DNA from: Monodelphis domestica
Lineage: Eukaryota > Chordata > Mammalia > Didelphimorphia > Didelphidae
DNA length: 64,000 nt
NCBI RefSeq assembly: GCF_027887165.1
Contig: NC_077234.1
Span: 165,133,877 to 165,197,876, forward strand
Reading direction: 5' to 3'
In this document: positions 19,985 through 31,535 of the stretch, one piece after another
Numbering within the stretch: the stretch's first letter is position 1
Layout: every line of letters starts with the position of its first letter
Notes under the pieces: model-generated
Seen by the model: only the letters and a program-made list of their open reading frames with translations
Told to the model about the DNA's origin: nothing
The model's database searches: none
Made by a program: the position numbers and the translations under genes

Positions 19985-21294
19985 TCCTCATTGGGGGAGG
20001 GGCCCCAGGAGGCTGGAATCTTGAGAAGCCAGAAGGTTCCTCTGAAGAGCAGTTGGTCTCTCAGTTTGGAGAAGTTGAAGAGAGAGGGCTGGTTAAGCCT
20101 TCCTCCTGAGGGTTACCCACCTTTTTCCTGCTAGTGACTGGAAATCCTTCCCCCCAACATTTCCCAATTGAAAAGACTACTGAAGAAGAACCTGAGAAAA
20201 GACATTTTGAATCTCTGTCAGACTTTATCTCAGCTCTTGGGCCCTGGGTCTGAACTGTGGCCAAGGGGCCAAATCCAGGGTCACTCAACCTATCTCTCAG
20301 GGGGCTCAGGCTGCCAAAGCCTGAGTTCCCCCCAAACTCAAGGAGAGAATGAAAGGGGTTAGTTAGAGAGAGAGAGACCTCCTTTTCCCCATTTTCCTTT
20401 TCCATTCTTTTCCCTGCCAGCCATTCCTTTGTACCCTAATTGAATTAATTTACATTAAAGTGGTTATCATTTCCTAAATTTGAATCAAGTGTAAGTGGAA
20501 CAGCTTGAAGAAAGAGGGACATCTTCCTGAGAAGAAACATTTTAGGCTTTAGTAGTGAAGAACAAAGAGGGTCAAGAGCCATTCTGTGAGAGCAGCCACA
20601 GCTAAACATCAGCTGTCACTCCTAGATCCTGTTTCTTTTACCACCTACAAACTTTCTCCATTAAAGGAAGGTGGTGGTAGCTGGCCTTTTCTCTGGAACA
20701 TCCATTGTTTTTCTCCTTTGATAGGGTAGCCCCTATCTGGTTGACCTTTTAAAGCCTGTTGCTTATACCTTATTAGATAATGGCAGAAGACATGGCATGA
20801 ATGGACAATTCTTAACCCATACCTGACCTGGTATCAACACAAGATCAAAGGAAATTAATCACAGTGAAGCTATACAAGATTAATCTATAATCCTCATCCC
20901 TAAATATGGCATAACAAAAGAAATGTCAATAAGTTGGGTAACCAAGTTCTTTATGGTGTCTGACTATTAGCTGATAGGAGAGAGTGAATTAATCTAAGCA
21001 GTGATTCAGTCTATATTCCTACAGACAAAGCTACCTGAGTTCAAGAATCTATTAACACCCCTTTGGAAATTCTTATGTGCTCTATAAAGGGACTCCTAAA
21101 ACTAAGAGGATGCTCTGGAATTGCTGGGGATGGATTGCCCCAGATGAATACTCTTCATACATTATGATTAGGTCCAGCCTAGTAGCCCAGGGAATCCATC
21201 ACCATGATTTCACATTATTCTTTTTTCATTTACTCAACATTTCAGCTTAACTGGTTTAGCTTCTCATCCCAGGATACAGCATTGTAGTTCCTTT
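19985..21294. other. unclassified stretch, possibly LTR-related
   Basis: GC content and purine/pyrimidine blocks differ from the flanks, with 'gagagagagacctccttttc', a pyrimidine stretch and 'ttgaattaatttacattaaa' in a layout reminiscent of a marsupial retroviral LTR. A TATAAAG lies at 21083. I could not find paired TG...CA ends or a duplicated target, so this stays unclassified. The openings at 20061 and 20168 overlap on opposite strands. Confidence 0.25.
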
Positions 21295-21490
21295 GTGCCT
21301 TTTTACAGGATGTTCCACATACCTGGAATACTGTTCCTTCTCACCTCTGCTTCTTCAGATGCCATGCTCCTATTAAGGCTCAGCTCAGGTGCTCCCTCCT
21401 GACTATTTGTTTTAGTTTCTCTAATTACTGGCACAAGATCTGGCACATAGAGTGTGTTTAATGAATGCTTATTGAATTAAATTAAATGGA
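21295..21490 (+). repeat. L2 LINE 3' end
   Basis: Sense L2 terminus: 'cacatacctggaatactgtt', 'gctcagctcaggtgctccct', 'tggcacatagagtgtgttta' and 'atgaatgcttattgaatt'. Confidence 0.75.
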
Positions 21491-22579
21491 AAAGTCATTA
21501 CTCCACCCCTAATAATAAAGGAGAGATTAGAAAGACTGTACAAGATTCAGAGGTACATCATTTAAGTGGCAGGAATAGCATCCTTCTCAATAAAACCTTG
21601 AGTGGGAGAGAGTCCCACCTGTTGTTTTTTTTATTTTAGTTTTAGTTTATTTTTTAAAATGACTCAGATGTTTAATAGGATACTTGGATAGCAGTCCTGA
21701 AATTTTTGGCTTTGTCCCCTCCCTCATTCCTACCATTTGTGTTCCTATAATTTGAGTTAAGGAAGCAGCCACTGTTACGTTTGATTGTTGACTTGGGGAA
21801 GAGTTGGGTGTCAGATTAAGAATGCTAACTTGTGAGAACATAACTGGGAAGTCTGGACTGTAATGTGGAAAGCTGCCAGGTGGCAGAAGGTACAGCCTAC
21901 CTGGTCAGTTGCTATTCTCATGGCTCTCTCAGCCTGGCCAAACTGTTTCCAGCTAGCAGACTATGTTAAAGGGAGGGTTGACTTCTCAGGCAATCAAAAT
22001 ACCATTGGGGTTACTGGGATGGGTTTGAATGTATTTTGCCAAGTGTAGTGTAACAAGAGTAGGATTACCCTGTTGTGTAGAGACAACAGATCTCCCACAA
22101 AAGGACATCAGAAATTCAGACCATTGGAGGGAGGGAGCAAACAGATGGGCAGCCCTAATGATGGGCAGGAAATTCCTAATCAACTGGGTTAAGTATCTGG
22201 CAAAGAGCCTCCCACTAGAGGAATGGGACACAGTGCCAAATCACCCAGTGCCACCTTCTGGAGTTTGCCTTTGTGCCATGAAATGACTTGACTCCTCTGG
22301 GATCTGCAGAAAGTCTGCTACTGGGCACAGTTTGATAGTCCTCTTCTGAATACTTTGAGGGTAGAAATAGGCCACCGGCACCTTCATTTTGGGGGTACCG
22401 GGGTGCTGACCAGTAACTACATCTATGCTATAAGAAAGTGGTAGGAATGGTGGAAGCCAGATTCTAGTGTCTATGGAAGTCTGTTCCCGGCCTCTTTTTT
22501 TGGCCTTTCTTTTTTGGATTTATTCTGGTTCATGGTCCTTATAGGAGAAAGTCAATTTTTAAAATCTGAACCTTCCCCC
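21491..22579. other. no gene recognised
   Basis: Opposed short openings between 21863 and 22286 have no similarity that I recognise. A T-rich run at 21624-21660 could be the tail of an antisense retroelement, but the following sequence was not identified. Confidence 0.35.
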
Positions 22580-23440
22580 AGTAGAAAAATGGTTAATGGA
22601 TATGAATAGGCAGTTCTCAAAGGAAGAAATCCAACTTTTCAACAGCCATATTTTTAAAAATTCTCTAAATCACCAGTAACAAGAAGAATGTAAATTAAAA
22701 CAATCCTCGTTCCATCTTATACTCATCAGATTTGCAGGCAGGAGTGACAAAAACAGAAAATGATAAAGCTGTAGGAAAGCAGGGGCATTAATATGCTCTT
22801 GGTGGAGCTAAGGAAAATGATTTGAAACTGTGCCCCAGAGGTTACAAAATTGGGCATACCTGTTGACCCAGTAATATCAGTATTAGATCTGTGCCTCAAA
22901 AAAAATCAAAGAGGAAAAGGAGCCATATGTTCAAAAATATTTGTGGCATCTCTTTTTATGGTGGTAAAAACTGGAAATGAAGGAGCTGCTCATAAATTAG
23001 GAAATGGCTGAAGAAATCATGGCATATGAATGTAATGGAATATATTCTTGTATACTAAGAAATAATGAAAAGAACTGTTTCAGACAAGCCTGAAAAGATT
23101 TGTATAAACTGATGCAGAGTAAAGGGAGCAGCAACTGGAGAACAATATATACAATAGCAACATATTGTAAAGAAAACATTTAAAAGACTTAGAATTCTTT
23201 TTTTTCTTAAGACAGAATTCTGATCAATGTAGTGACCATGATTCCAACGGATGATGATGGAACACATTACATATCTCCTGACATAGGTTGATAAACTCAA
23301 AGTGAAGAATAAGATATACGTTTTTGGATTTGGATAACCAGGAAATCTCTTTTACTTGACTTTGAGTATCTGATATGAGTTTTATTTTTTTCTTTCAATT
23401 TTTTGGGGGAAGTATGAAAGAGGAGTAGAAGACTAGACAT
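22580..23440 (+). mobile_element. L1 ORF2 end and 3'UTR, old copy
   Basis: Sense L1: 'ggttaatggatatgaatagg', 'cagttctcaaaggaagaaat', 'aaatggctgaagaaatcatg', 'gaaaagaactgtttcagaca', 'aaactgatgcagagtaaagg' and 'gagcagcaactggagaacaa'. Reading frames are closed. The 3' end is divergent, so the limit is approximate. Confidence 0.75.
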
Positions 23441-24639
23441 GGGGTTACTGAAATTAAAAAATAGTAGGAAAAGGCCATTTAATTTTTTTATACAGAAGAT
23501 AACTGAATAAAGGTCAATAGGAAACCCAGATAAGATGGACAGTTTTGAAAATAATGTTGAATTTATAATATACTTAAAAAGCAAGCTGTTCATTATATAA
23601 ATTCATAGTTTTATATTCTCTTTTTGTTGGTAAAAGTGCTTCTCTTAGTTAATGCTGATTAAGTTCAGAATAAAAAATAAATAAAATGATTTTTTTAAAG
23701 CATATTATAAACCCTAAAGGATAAAAAAAATCTAGGTTCCAAGGTTACTTCCTTAGTTTTTTGCAGATGCTTTTCTGTACTTTAGGGATGGGCCCTTGGG
23801 GGACTAGAGGGATGATTAAAAAGCAAAGAGAGAGTCAGCAAACCTGCTGGAAAGGGTCCACACTCATCACCCTGTCTGAGGGATGGAAGAGAGCAAAGAG
23901 CAAGGTCAGGAAAACATGGAGGGAGGAGTGTAGGGTTTTGATTAATGATGATTTACTTCATGCAGATAGTCAACCTGTCATTTTTTTGCTTCATCCCCTC
24001 CCCAACTCAGCTGAAGGCAACACAGCTGTGGGCTTGGACAGATGCCTTCTCCGTCCTTCACTGGAGTTCCTCTGATTCTTAGCCTCGGGAAATCCAATTT
24101 CTTTGCTGTTGGTTTTCTCCTTGGCCCAACTATAGACCCCTGTGCACTCCTTCTGTTCTAATTGGCCTGTCTTAATCATACTTTTGAACCAGATTCTTAA
24201 GACGTTCTATTTCTAAGATGAAGAAAAGCTTCCTCATTTGTTGTTCTGATGTAAAGTTTGGGTTCCATTTCTGTGGTGGCTGGGCCAAATGATAGCTACT
24301 AACTTGTTCACTAAAGACCAGATTTTTTGCCTTCATTGAGGTTGTCTTTCATGCCCAGCAGTGGCGGGTACATCCTGCTCCATCCTTGCCCAATAAGATC
24401 TTCTCATCTTTCAAGGACCATCTCAGGTGCCACCTACTAGAGATGCCCTCCTAGAATCTGCTAGAGATTGTTCTTCACTGTCAAATGCTTCAAAATCCCA
24501 TTCAAAACCACACCATGATGAGGTTTCAGATTAGAATTTTAGTGAAGAGCTTTGAACAGAGAAAATGCTTATTGTATTGAATTTAATTCTACCATGAAGC
24601 CTCCCTTTTAATTTCTCCTGTGTGCATATCTGTTTCGCA
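23441..24639. other. mostly unrecognised, possible L2 patch near 24375-24480
   Basis: A stretch around 24375-24480 ('ttcaaggaccatctcaggtg', 'ccacctactagagatgccct') resembles the sense L2 tail region. The rest is unassigned. The opening at 23761-24075 (104 codons) is rich in Trp/Arg/Lys and overlaps an opposite-strand opening; no family recognised. Confidence 0.35.
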
Positions 24640-24890
24640 GCTAGCAATAATTATTACTCATTCATTAAGTCTTCATTTTAAGGTTTGCAAAGTATTTTAT
24701 AGATTTTATCTTATTTGATTTGCACAATAATACTGTGAGGTAGGTACTGTTGCTCCAACTTCATAAATGAGGAAACTGAGGCTCAGAAAAAAATAAATAA
24801 TTTACCCAGAATTGACCAGGAAAGAAATGTCACAGGTAGATTTGAACCTAGATAATTACCATTTCTTCTTATTCTAAGTGGATGAGTTAT
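24640..24890 (-). repeat. MIR-type SINE, antisense
   Basis: Antisense MIR order with typical 3' part: 'ggtttgcaaagtattttata', 'aatactgtgaggtaggtact', 'aaatgaggaaactgaggctc', 'atttacccagaattgaccag' and 'gtagatttgaacctagataa'. Confidence 0.7.
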
Positions 24891-24989
24891 CACCTTTGCA
24901 TTTACTATCTATTGATCCTTTGGCTTTTTTTCTGCTTGGGCATGAGAGGCAACCCTAATTGCTACAGCTCTGTTTTTTTTTTCTTTAAG

Positions 24990-25365
24990 AAAAGTATTAA
25001 ATTTTTTTTTCAATTACAAGTAGAAATGATTTTTGACAATTGTTTTCCAACATTTCATGATTCAATTTCCCTCCCTACCTCTCTGTCTCTCTCCCTGAGG
25101 TGATTGATATAGTCTAATAGAGGTTATCTGAAGGTTTCCTATAATATTTTTTCATATTCCCCATTTCTTAATATTCCATATACAATCAGAAACTCAAGAA
25201 GGAAATAAAGTACAGGATGGCATGTTTTGTTCTGTATTCAGAGTTCAACAGTTCCTTATGTGGCTGTGGAAATTTTATTTATTTTATTATGAGTCCCTTG
25301 GGTTTATCTTGTTTTGCTGATAATTATTTAGTCTTTCACAATTGGTCATTATAAAATATTTCTTT
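24990..25365 (-). mobile_element. older L1, antisense 3' part (interrupted)
   Basis: A divergent antisense L1 3'UTR: T-rich start, 'aactcaagaaggaaataaag', 'gttccttatgtggctgtgga', 'gtctttcacaattggtcatt'. It stops at about 25365, where a second antisense L1 begins with its own T-rich tail, and appears to resume near 25960. Confidence 0.6.
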
Positions 25366-25958
25366 TTAATTTTATTTTTTTTCATTTCTTCATTTTTTAT
25401 TGATTATTTAGAATATTTTTCCATGGTTACATGATTCATGTGCTTTCCCTCTCCTCTTCTCTCCCCCCTCCCAGAGCCAATGAGCAATTCCATTGGGTTT
25501 TATAGGTATCATTGTTCAAAACCTATTTCCATATCATTAATATTTGCAATAGAGTGACCATTCAAAGTCAATATCCCCAATTATATACCCATTGAACCAT
25601 GTAATAAATCATATGTTTTTCTTCTGCATTTCTGTTCCCACAGTTCTTTCTCTGGATGTGGATAGTGTTCTTTCTCATAAGTCTCTCATTGAGAATTGTC
25701 CTGTATCATTGCATTTCTGCTAGTAGAGAAGTCCATTACCTTCGATTGTACCACAGTGTGTCAGTCTCTGTGTACAATGTTATTCTGGTTCTGCTCCTCT
25801 CACTCTGCATCACTTCCTGGGGGTCCTTTCATTTCATGTGGAATTCCTCTAGTTTATTATTGCTTTGAGCACAATAGTATTCCATCACCAACAGATACCA
25901 CTATTTGTTTAGTTATTCCCCAATCGAAGGGCAGCCCCTCATTTTGCAGTTTTTTGTA
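25366..25958 (-). mobile_element. younger L1, 5'-truncated, nested in older L1
   Basis: A better-preserved antisense L1 3' end: 'tagaatatttttccatggtt', 'gcaattccattgggttttat', 'caaaacctatttccatatca', 'ctgcatttctgttcccacag', 'agtagagaagtccattacct', 'agtattccatcaccaacaga' and 'ccccaatcgaagggcagccc'. The older L1 has 'ataaaatattt' before and 'tacaatattt' after it, a plausible short duplication. Openings at 25656 and 25696 read the antisense strand. Confidence 0.8.
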
Positions 25959-26190
25959 CAATATTTTTGTTACTGCATTCTCCAGGTTCTTCTCATTTCA
26001 CTTTGTATCAGTTCATATAAGCCTTTCTAAGTTTATTCTGAGCTCATCCTATTCATTATTATGATGCAGTAGTTTACCATTAGAGCCATATACCATAGCT
26101 ATGGTATTATTATTCTAAATTATTCAGCTATTCCTCAATTGAGGGACATCCCCTCAGTTTCTAATTCTTTGTCACTACAAAAAGGACTAC
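25959..26190 (-). mobile_element. older L1, antisense, continuation
   Basis: Resumes the interrupted L1: 'gtatcagttcatataagcct', 'attattcagctattcctcaa', 'gacatcccctcagtttctaa' and 'tctttgtcactacaaaaagg'. Confidence 0.65.
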
Positions 26191-26454
26191 AGCTCCCATT
26201 TTAAAGAAGAAATAATGGAAATAGAAATCTAGATTTGCCTTTGGATCTCCAGTTAAACTTAGGCTAGCAGCTGTGATATAGAGTGTCTCCTCCCTAGGGG
26301 AAGGGCGCTCCCAAACAGAAGGGTTCTGCCTTAAACATGTTCCTCTGTTTCCTCACCTTGGATTACACTCAAGAAAGAATTGGGGTGGTGGTGAAGAGAC
26401 ATGAGGATTTCTCCTTCAAAGACACTTACTCTGGGCTGGAAACCTTTCCTCCCT

Positions 26455-26600
26455 TAGGATCATAGATTTAGATTTGGAAGAGACTTTGCATGAAGTCTAG
26501 ACTCCTTGTTTTATAGAACTGGGGCCCAGAGACATGCTCAGCTGATTTAGGCAGGACTGGCACCTCTGGAGTGAGGGCTGCTCATCTGCCTTTCACGTTC
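26455..26600 (-). repeat. MIR-type SINE fragment
   Basis: Antisense phrase 'ggatcatagatttagatttg', 'gaagagactttgcatgaagt', 'ttttatagaactggggccca' resembles the 3' portion of MIR-like copies at 0.2 kb and 51.0 kb. Confidence 0.5.
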
Positions 26601-26654
26601 ACTTTTCACCCCGCTCTCATCTGTGACTCCAGCTGTCTGACTTCAGACCCTTAG

Positions 26655-27410
26655 TAAGTGTTGTGCATTCAGTTACATTCATATGCTACAATTTGTTCCA
26701 CTAGTATCTAAACATTATTTTCCTTTTAACAATTGTAAATAATACTTCTATGGATATTTTTATACATTTGGAGGTTTTCTTGCTGTCTTTAATCTTTTTC
26801 ATGGCATGATCACAGTTGCTAGAATTCTGGGTTAAAAGGTTTGAACAATTTAATTCACTTTTCTTTTATAGTTATAAATTATTTTCTACAATTGTTGAAC
26901 CAATTGACATCTGTATTACTAATATGTTATTGTGACTGTCTTCCTATGATATTTTCTACTCTATTTAAATTTCTTATCATCTCTGCCATTTTGATCACTG
27001 TATGCATTTCTTCTTTTGAAGATTTTCCATATCCTTCAGCCACTTGGCTCTTAAATATTTTATAGCTTCAAGTTAACTTGCTTTAGATTTTAGATGTCAG
27101 ATTTTTTTTAAACTCAAAATTGTTTAATGAAAAATGTTTCCCTAATTCTTATATTCTCTTCTAATCCTAGAGTCACTAATTTCATTTATTCAGACTTAAA
27201 AAATGTATATAATAGAGATTTTTATTTATTCTGTCCTTTTTATGGTTATGGATCCTTCTCCTTTCTACAGTTTTAATGGTACAACTTTTTAAATATTTAG
27301 ATTATTTATCCATTTGGAATTTATTATGGTATTTCGGTATTAGGTTAACTCATTCTTTTTTCTTGATGCTACCATATTCTTTGTTTAGTAAGAAAATATT
27401 GCCACTTTCC
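26655..27410 (-). mobile_element. L1 ORF2 fragment, antisense, degraded
   Basis: Antisense L1 ORF2: 'aattgtaaataatacttcta', 'caattgacatctgtattact', 'tatccttcagccacttggct', 'tttcatttattcagacttaa', 'tttatccatttggaatttat' and 'aggttaactcattctttttt'. The order agrees with the antisense L1 at 11.7-13.2 kb read further upstream in ORF2. Confidence 0.6.
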
Positions 27411-28042
27411 CTCGTCAGAAATGAATTTGAAAAAATTAATTCCAAATGTTGTTTCATGGATGAAGCACTGGAGGGTGCTAAAGCAGTGAGAGACTTAAAT
27501 ATGTCCTGGGATTTAAGTGCTTCCTAAAAAACAAAACAAAACAAAACCCCACCTAATTTAGTAAAGAAATTATATTTGCTCTTCATGTTAATGTTATATT
27601 AAAAGCAAATGAAAGTCATAGGTAGGAAGGAAATCTATGACAGCAGTCATCAAAATCTTTTAAGAACCAATTTGGGAAGATAACCAAAATATTCAAAATA
27701 GCATTTTTGTAGGTAAAAGAGCCCAATAATGCACTTAAGATAATATTAAATTTATGTCTTCTAAAAAGTATATGTTTTTTAAAGATTTTTATCCTTCACT
27801 GAATTTGTCTTTAATTTTTTAGTGAAATTCCATTGGTAATAACAAACCTGATGATTTTTACCAGTGGTTGAGATATTTTGACTTACCTTTAGGGAAATAA
27901 TTTTAGCCTTAATTAAAAAAAGAAAAAACTATTCTTGTCCTCAGAAGTTGGAATTAGTTTTAGAAAACTCAATGGAATAATTAAAGTTCTGAATAATTTT
28001 CTTTGGAATTCTGACAGCATTGAAAAATAGAAAGAACACAAT
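27411..28042. other. AT-rich, no gene recognised
   Basis: No named repeat. The opening at 27276-27527 begins in the degraded antisense L1 and is not a gene. Confidence 0.4.
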
Positions 28043-28240
28043 CTGGGCAACTAGGTGACTCAGTGGATAGAGAACCAGGCCTGGAGTCTGGAGCACCTGG
28101 GTTCAAATATAGCCTCATATATTTCCTCGCTGTGTGACTCTGAACAAATCATTTAATGCTATTCGCCTAGCCTTAGCTCTTCCGACTTAGAAGATTTACT
28201 AGGATAGGAACTAAGGGTTTAAAACAAAAACAGCAAAAAA
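28043..28240 (+). mobile_element. marsupial tRNA-derived SINE, nearly complete
   Basis: Sense copy with head 'gggcaactaggtgactcagt', 'ggatagagaaccaggcctgg', B box-like 'gggttcaaatatagcctc', 'ctgtgtgactctgaacaaat', and tail 'ctaggataggaactaagggt' before an A-rich end. Confidence 0.85.
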
Positions 28241-28383
28241 AAAAACAAACACTTGACCATAAAATCTGGATTCTAGTTTGTGTGTGTGTAATAAACTCTT
28301 TTAGTACTTCTTAGAGTATGTATTTAAATGGATAAAATAAAAAAGATGGCAACCATGATCTAAAAAGAATTGCAGATAGCTTA

Positions 28384-28480
28384 GAGCTCTCTCTCCCTCT
28401 TTCCTTTTCTCTCTTTCTTTCCCTTTCTTCTTTCTCTTTTTCTCTCCTTTCTCTTTCTCTCTCTCCCCCTCTCTGACTTT
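28384..28480. repeat. (TC)n pyrimidine microsatellite, imperfect
   Basis: About 95 bp of almost pure pyrimidine (CT/TTTC/CTTT mixtures) on the plus strand. Confidence 0.9.
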
Positions 28481-28499
28481 GAGTAAATCAAATAAAATA

Positions 28500-28760
28500 C
28501 CAACCAGGATAAGAAAACAATTGCAAGTCTAATTACATAACAACTGTAAGCAGAGACTCAAAGTAAAAAAAAAAATGGATTTTTTTCCACAAGGACTACA
28601 TGAATACTTAGAAGAAATGAAGCAAGAGATAAAAAAAATAAAGAATTAGAAAAATATGTAGCTTAGAAAAAAAGTGGTAAACTTTAACCAATACAGTGGA
28701 AAAATAACAATATAATTAAAACTAAGAATGAAATAAATTCTCTAGGATCCCACAAACCAA
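28500..28760 (+). mobile_element. possible L1 ORF1 remnant
   Basis: A-rich sense sequence with an ORF1-like flavour ('aagaaatgaagcaagagata', 'acttagaagaaatga') but no clean frame. An L1 origin is a guess from composition and neighbouring L1s. Confidence 0.25.
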
Positions 28761-28904
28761 TGTATTCAAAAATGAAAGGCCTTAGTGGAACATCTCTCCA
28801 GGGTCCCACAAATTCAGGGGGGCTGACTTTTTTATCCCAAATGAACCTCCACATATAGCAACTATGTTTTATCTTACTTTTCCACAGTCAGGCTAACTAC
28901 ATCT

Positions 28905-29400
28905 GCTGCTTAGGAGTCTAAAATTCCCCCTACTCTATTCCACTGATTCATCGCTCCTTTCTAACAAGTTGCCAGACTATTTTGATGATTATTACTTTGT
29001 GTTAAGTTTGAGATTTGATATTGCTAGGCTCTGTTCCTTCCTTCTCACGTCCTTTCGTTATTTCTCTTAAAATTCTTGACTTTCCCTCCCTTCAGATGTT
29101 TTGTCATTATTTTTCTATCTTTTTATAGTAATACTCTGGTAGTTTGATTTGTATGGTATGGAATAAATAATTGATGTGGATAATATTGTCATTTAATTAT
29201 ATTGGCTCAGCCTACCCATGAACAATTAATATTTCTCCAATGATTTAGTTCTTTATTATCATTAGAAGTTTTATAATGGTGTTCATATATTTCTGATAAT
29301 ATATGTAAGTTTTGTAATTGTATTACTATATTTCCTATGTATATTTTTGTTAGATTACCAGGCAAGTATTTTATATATTCTGTGATTATTTTATTTTTCC
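28905..29400 (-). mobile_element. L1 ORF2 fragment, antisense
   Basis: Antisense ORF2 phrases typical of mammalian L1: 'tattccactgattcatcgct', 'aagttgccagactattttga', 'ttgatattgctaggctctgt', 'tcagcctacccatgaacaat' and 'tttcctatgtatatttttgt'. All frames are closed. Confidence 0.65.
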
Positions 29401-29788
29401 AAATACTTCTTTATTCCAAATGTTTACAAAACCAAACAATACAAGCATTTCTATGTACAAAGAAAAAAAGAAGATAGTACCCAAATGAAATCATGAATCT
29501 CCTATATATGTAACTTTTTTTTTCATTTCTACATAATAAATCCTCCACAAGTGGTCCAGTTCCTCCCCACTCTCCCCTCAGCTCAAAAGATATCACCAGG
29601 GAACAACATGTTCATATGAAATAAGTCTTTCATGTTTTACCTTTCTATTCACTTTCTGGAGGTAATATTTATAGTTTATTTTTCTAGTATTAGTTCTATA
29701 GCTTTATATAATTTTCTCCTGCTTCCACTCATTTCACTATTCATTATCTTATATGGTTCTTTCCATGATTTTTAAAAATCAGTCTGTT
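29401..29788 (-). mobile_element. L1 3' part, antisense, split by a later L1
   Basis: A divergent antisense L1 3'UTR running into 'tttcactattcattatctta' and 'tatggttctttccatgattt'. It is interrupted at 29788 by a sense L1 tail and continues at 30014. Confidence 0.65.
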
Positions 29789-30013
29789 CAAGGAAAGCAT
29801 ATGATTTATCACTTGTTTATAGGGGTGTATGATTTGTGGTTTTAGTTTTTAAAAGATTACTCTATTACAAAAATGAATAATATAGAAATGGGTTTTGAGT
29901 AACAATATATGTATAAGCTAGTGGAATTGTTTGTCAATTCCAAGAAAGGAGAGGAAAAAGGGGAGGAAGACAACAAGAATCATGTAACTATAGGAAAAAA
30001 AAATTAAAAAAAT
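29789..30013 (+). mobile_element. L1 3' tail, short, with 13-bp target duplication
   Basis: A 225-bp sense copy of the L1 3'UTR ('gcatatgatttatcacttgt', 'aaaagattactctattacaa', 'aatcatgtaactatagg') ends in an A-rich tail. It is bounded by identical 13-mers aaatcagtctgtt at 29776-29788 and 30014-30026. Both flanks belong to one older antisense L1, so its pre-insertion sequence is plain. Confidence 0.9.
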
Positions 30014-30231
30014 AAATCAGTCTGTTTAGTATTTCTTATGGCACAATAGTATTTCATCATGATCATATACCATAATTTGTTCAGCCATTCCCCAAATGAT
30101 GGGCATTCCTTCAGTTTCCAATTCTTTGCCACCACAAAGAAAATGGCTATAAATATTTTGGAACATATAGGTTCTCTTCTTCTTTCCCTGAACTCCTTGG
30201 GAAACAGACCTAGCCCATGTTTATTTTATTT
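30014..30231 (-). mobile_element. older L1, antisense, continuation
   Basis: Continues the L1 of 29401-29788: 'cttatggcacaatagtattt', 'ttgttcagccattccccaaa', 'ttctttgccaccacaaagaa' and 'ccttgggaaacagacctagc'. A SINE cuts it at 30232. Confidence 0.75.
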
Positions 30232-30400
30232 TGTTTTCTTTAAACCCTTACCTTCTGTCTTGGATTAAATGCTATGTATTGTTTCCAAGTCAGAAGAGTG
30301 GTAAGAGCTAAACATTGGGGGTTAAATGGTTCGCACATGGTAGGGAGTGTCCTCTCTCTACGCCTGGCTCTTAATCCACTGAGCCACTCAGTGCCTGCCA
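30232..30400 (-). mobile_element. marsupial tRNA-derived SINE, antisense
   Basis: 'aacccttaccttctgtcttg', 'gtttccaagtcagaagagtg', 'ggggttaaatggttcgcaca', then 'ctcttaatccactgagccac' at the tRNA-like head; part of the middle is deleted. It lies within the older L1. Confidence 0.75.
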
Positions 30401-30644
30401 TGTTCATTTCAAATGGAATTTGTCTTTCTATCTCTTCCTGGGAGGCTTTTCTAATAATATATATAAATGCTAATACTAACGATGAGAGACAGATAGACCT
30501 TCTCACCTAGGATAAACTTGAGGATCATCTCTCATTCTGTCTTATATATAAAATATATATATATAAAATCTGTCCCATCTTTTTAAGCTTTGGATTCTAT
30601 GATTCTATGAAAAGTTAGCTCCTATTCCCATAACGCTTCCAGGG

Positions 30645-30810
30645 TGATGAATGAGATACTAGAAAGAGCCAAATTTGGAGTCAGAGTATCCAAGCTCATG
30701 TGGCATCTCTGCTCATTCCTTGCTGTGTGACATAGAGTCAGACACAAGTGTTTCAGCCTCAGTTTCCTCACTGGTAAAATAAGGGTATTGGGGTAGATTA
30801 TTGCCAAGGC
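30645..30810 (+). repeat. MIR-type SINE
   Basis: Sense order: 'gagccaaatttggagtcaga', 'ccttgctgtgtgacatagag', 'tcagcctcagtttcctcact', 'aaataagggtattggggtag'. Confidence 0.65.
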
Positions 30811-30969
30811 TCCTCCCAGCTGTGTCGCAGGATTCTTTGCTTCTGCTGCTCAGACTTTGCAAACACCTTTCGGAGACCCCCTCTCCATGGGTCATTTGGG
30901 TGTGAATGGGTGACAGCTCCCCCTGTACCCACATGCTTCAGTATTATGTCTTTCCTCCCTTTCTACTCT

Positions 30970-31300
30970 AATGTTCCACTCAGCTCTTCTTGCCTTTTCT
31001 CAAAAAAGACACGCCCTCGCCATCTCTGCTGATGCTCATGCCTGGAATAGACTCCATCCTCCCTTCTGCCTTTTAGAATGGCTGGTTTCCTTCAAATTTC
31101 AACTCAGGAGCTGCCTTTCCCGATTCTTTCACAGCCTCCGAAGTTCCTCTTCCCAAAATGGCTGTATATGTAAATATTTGTTGTTTTGCCCTGGAGAATG
31201 TAAGCTCCTTGAAGGCGTGAAGGTTGAATTTCTGTCTTTGTATTTCAAAAACCTAGCAGCAGCCTGATGGAGAATGATAAAAGAATTCTGTTGATTGATT
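30970..31300 (+). repeat. L2-type LINE 3' end
   Basis: Sense order: 'atgcctggaatagactccat', 'ttcaaatttcaactcaggag', 'ctgcctttcccgattctttc', 'gagaatgtaagctccttgaa' and 'tttcaaaaacctagcagc'. The plus-strand opening at 30971-31267 (98 codons) lies wholly in it and is the decayed end of the LINE frame plus untranslated sequence. Confidence 0.7.
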
Positions 31301-31404
31301 GGCTGCATTTTGGTTACCTAGGAACAGTATCTAAGCAACAGTATTTCCTCTATAGTGTTTCACAGCATCAGCTAATGATGTCGGTAAGGGTAGGTCTTTG
31401 AATG

Positions 31405-31535
31405 AATAAATAAAAAGCATTTCATATAGAACGCCAATGTGCCAGATCCTGGAAATAGGAATACAAAACCAAGACAGCACCTGCCCTCAAGGAGCTTACA
31501 TTCTAATAGGGAAAAGACAACATGTTATGCTGTTA
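31405..31535 (-). repeat. L2 LINE 3' end, antisense
   Basis: 'aataaaaagcatttcatata', 'ccaatgtgccagatcctgga' and 'ctcaaggagcttacattcta' are the antisense L2 terminus. Confidence 0.75.

Noticed and set aside
20061..20405. 114-codon minus-strand opening
   Set aside because: Overlaps a plus-strand opening in an unclassified, possibly LTR-like block; no conserved motif seen.
25696..26064. 122-codon plus-strand opening
   Set aside because: Antisense reading across two nested L1 copies.
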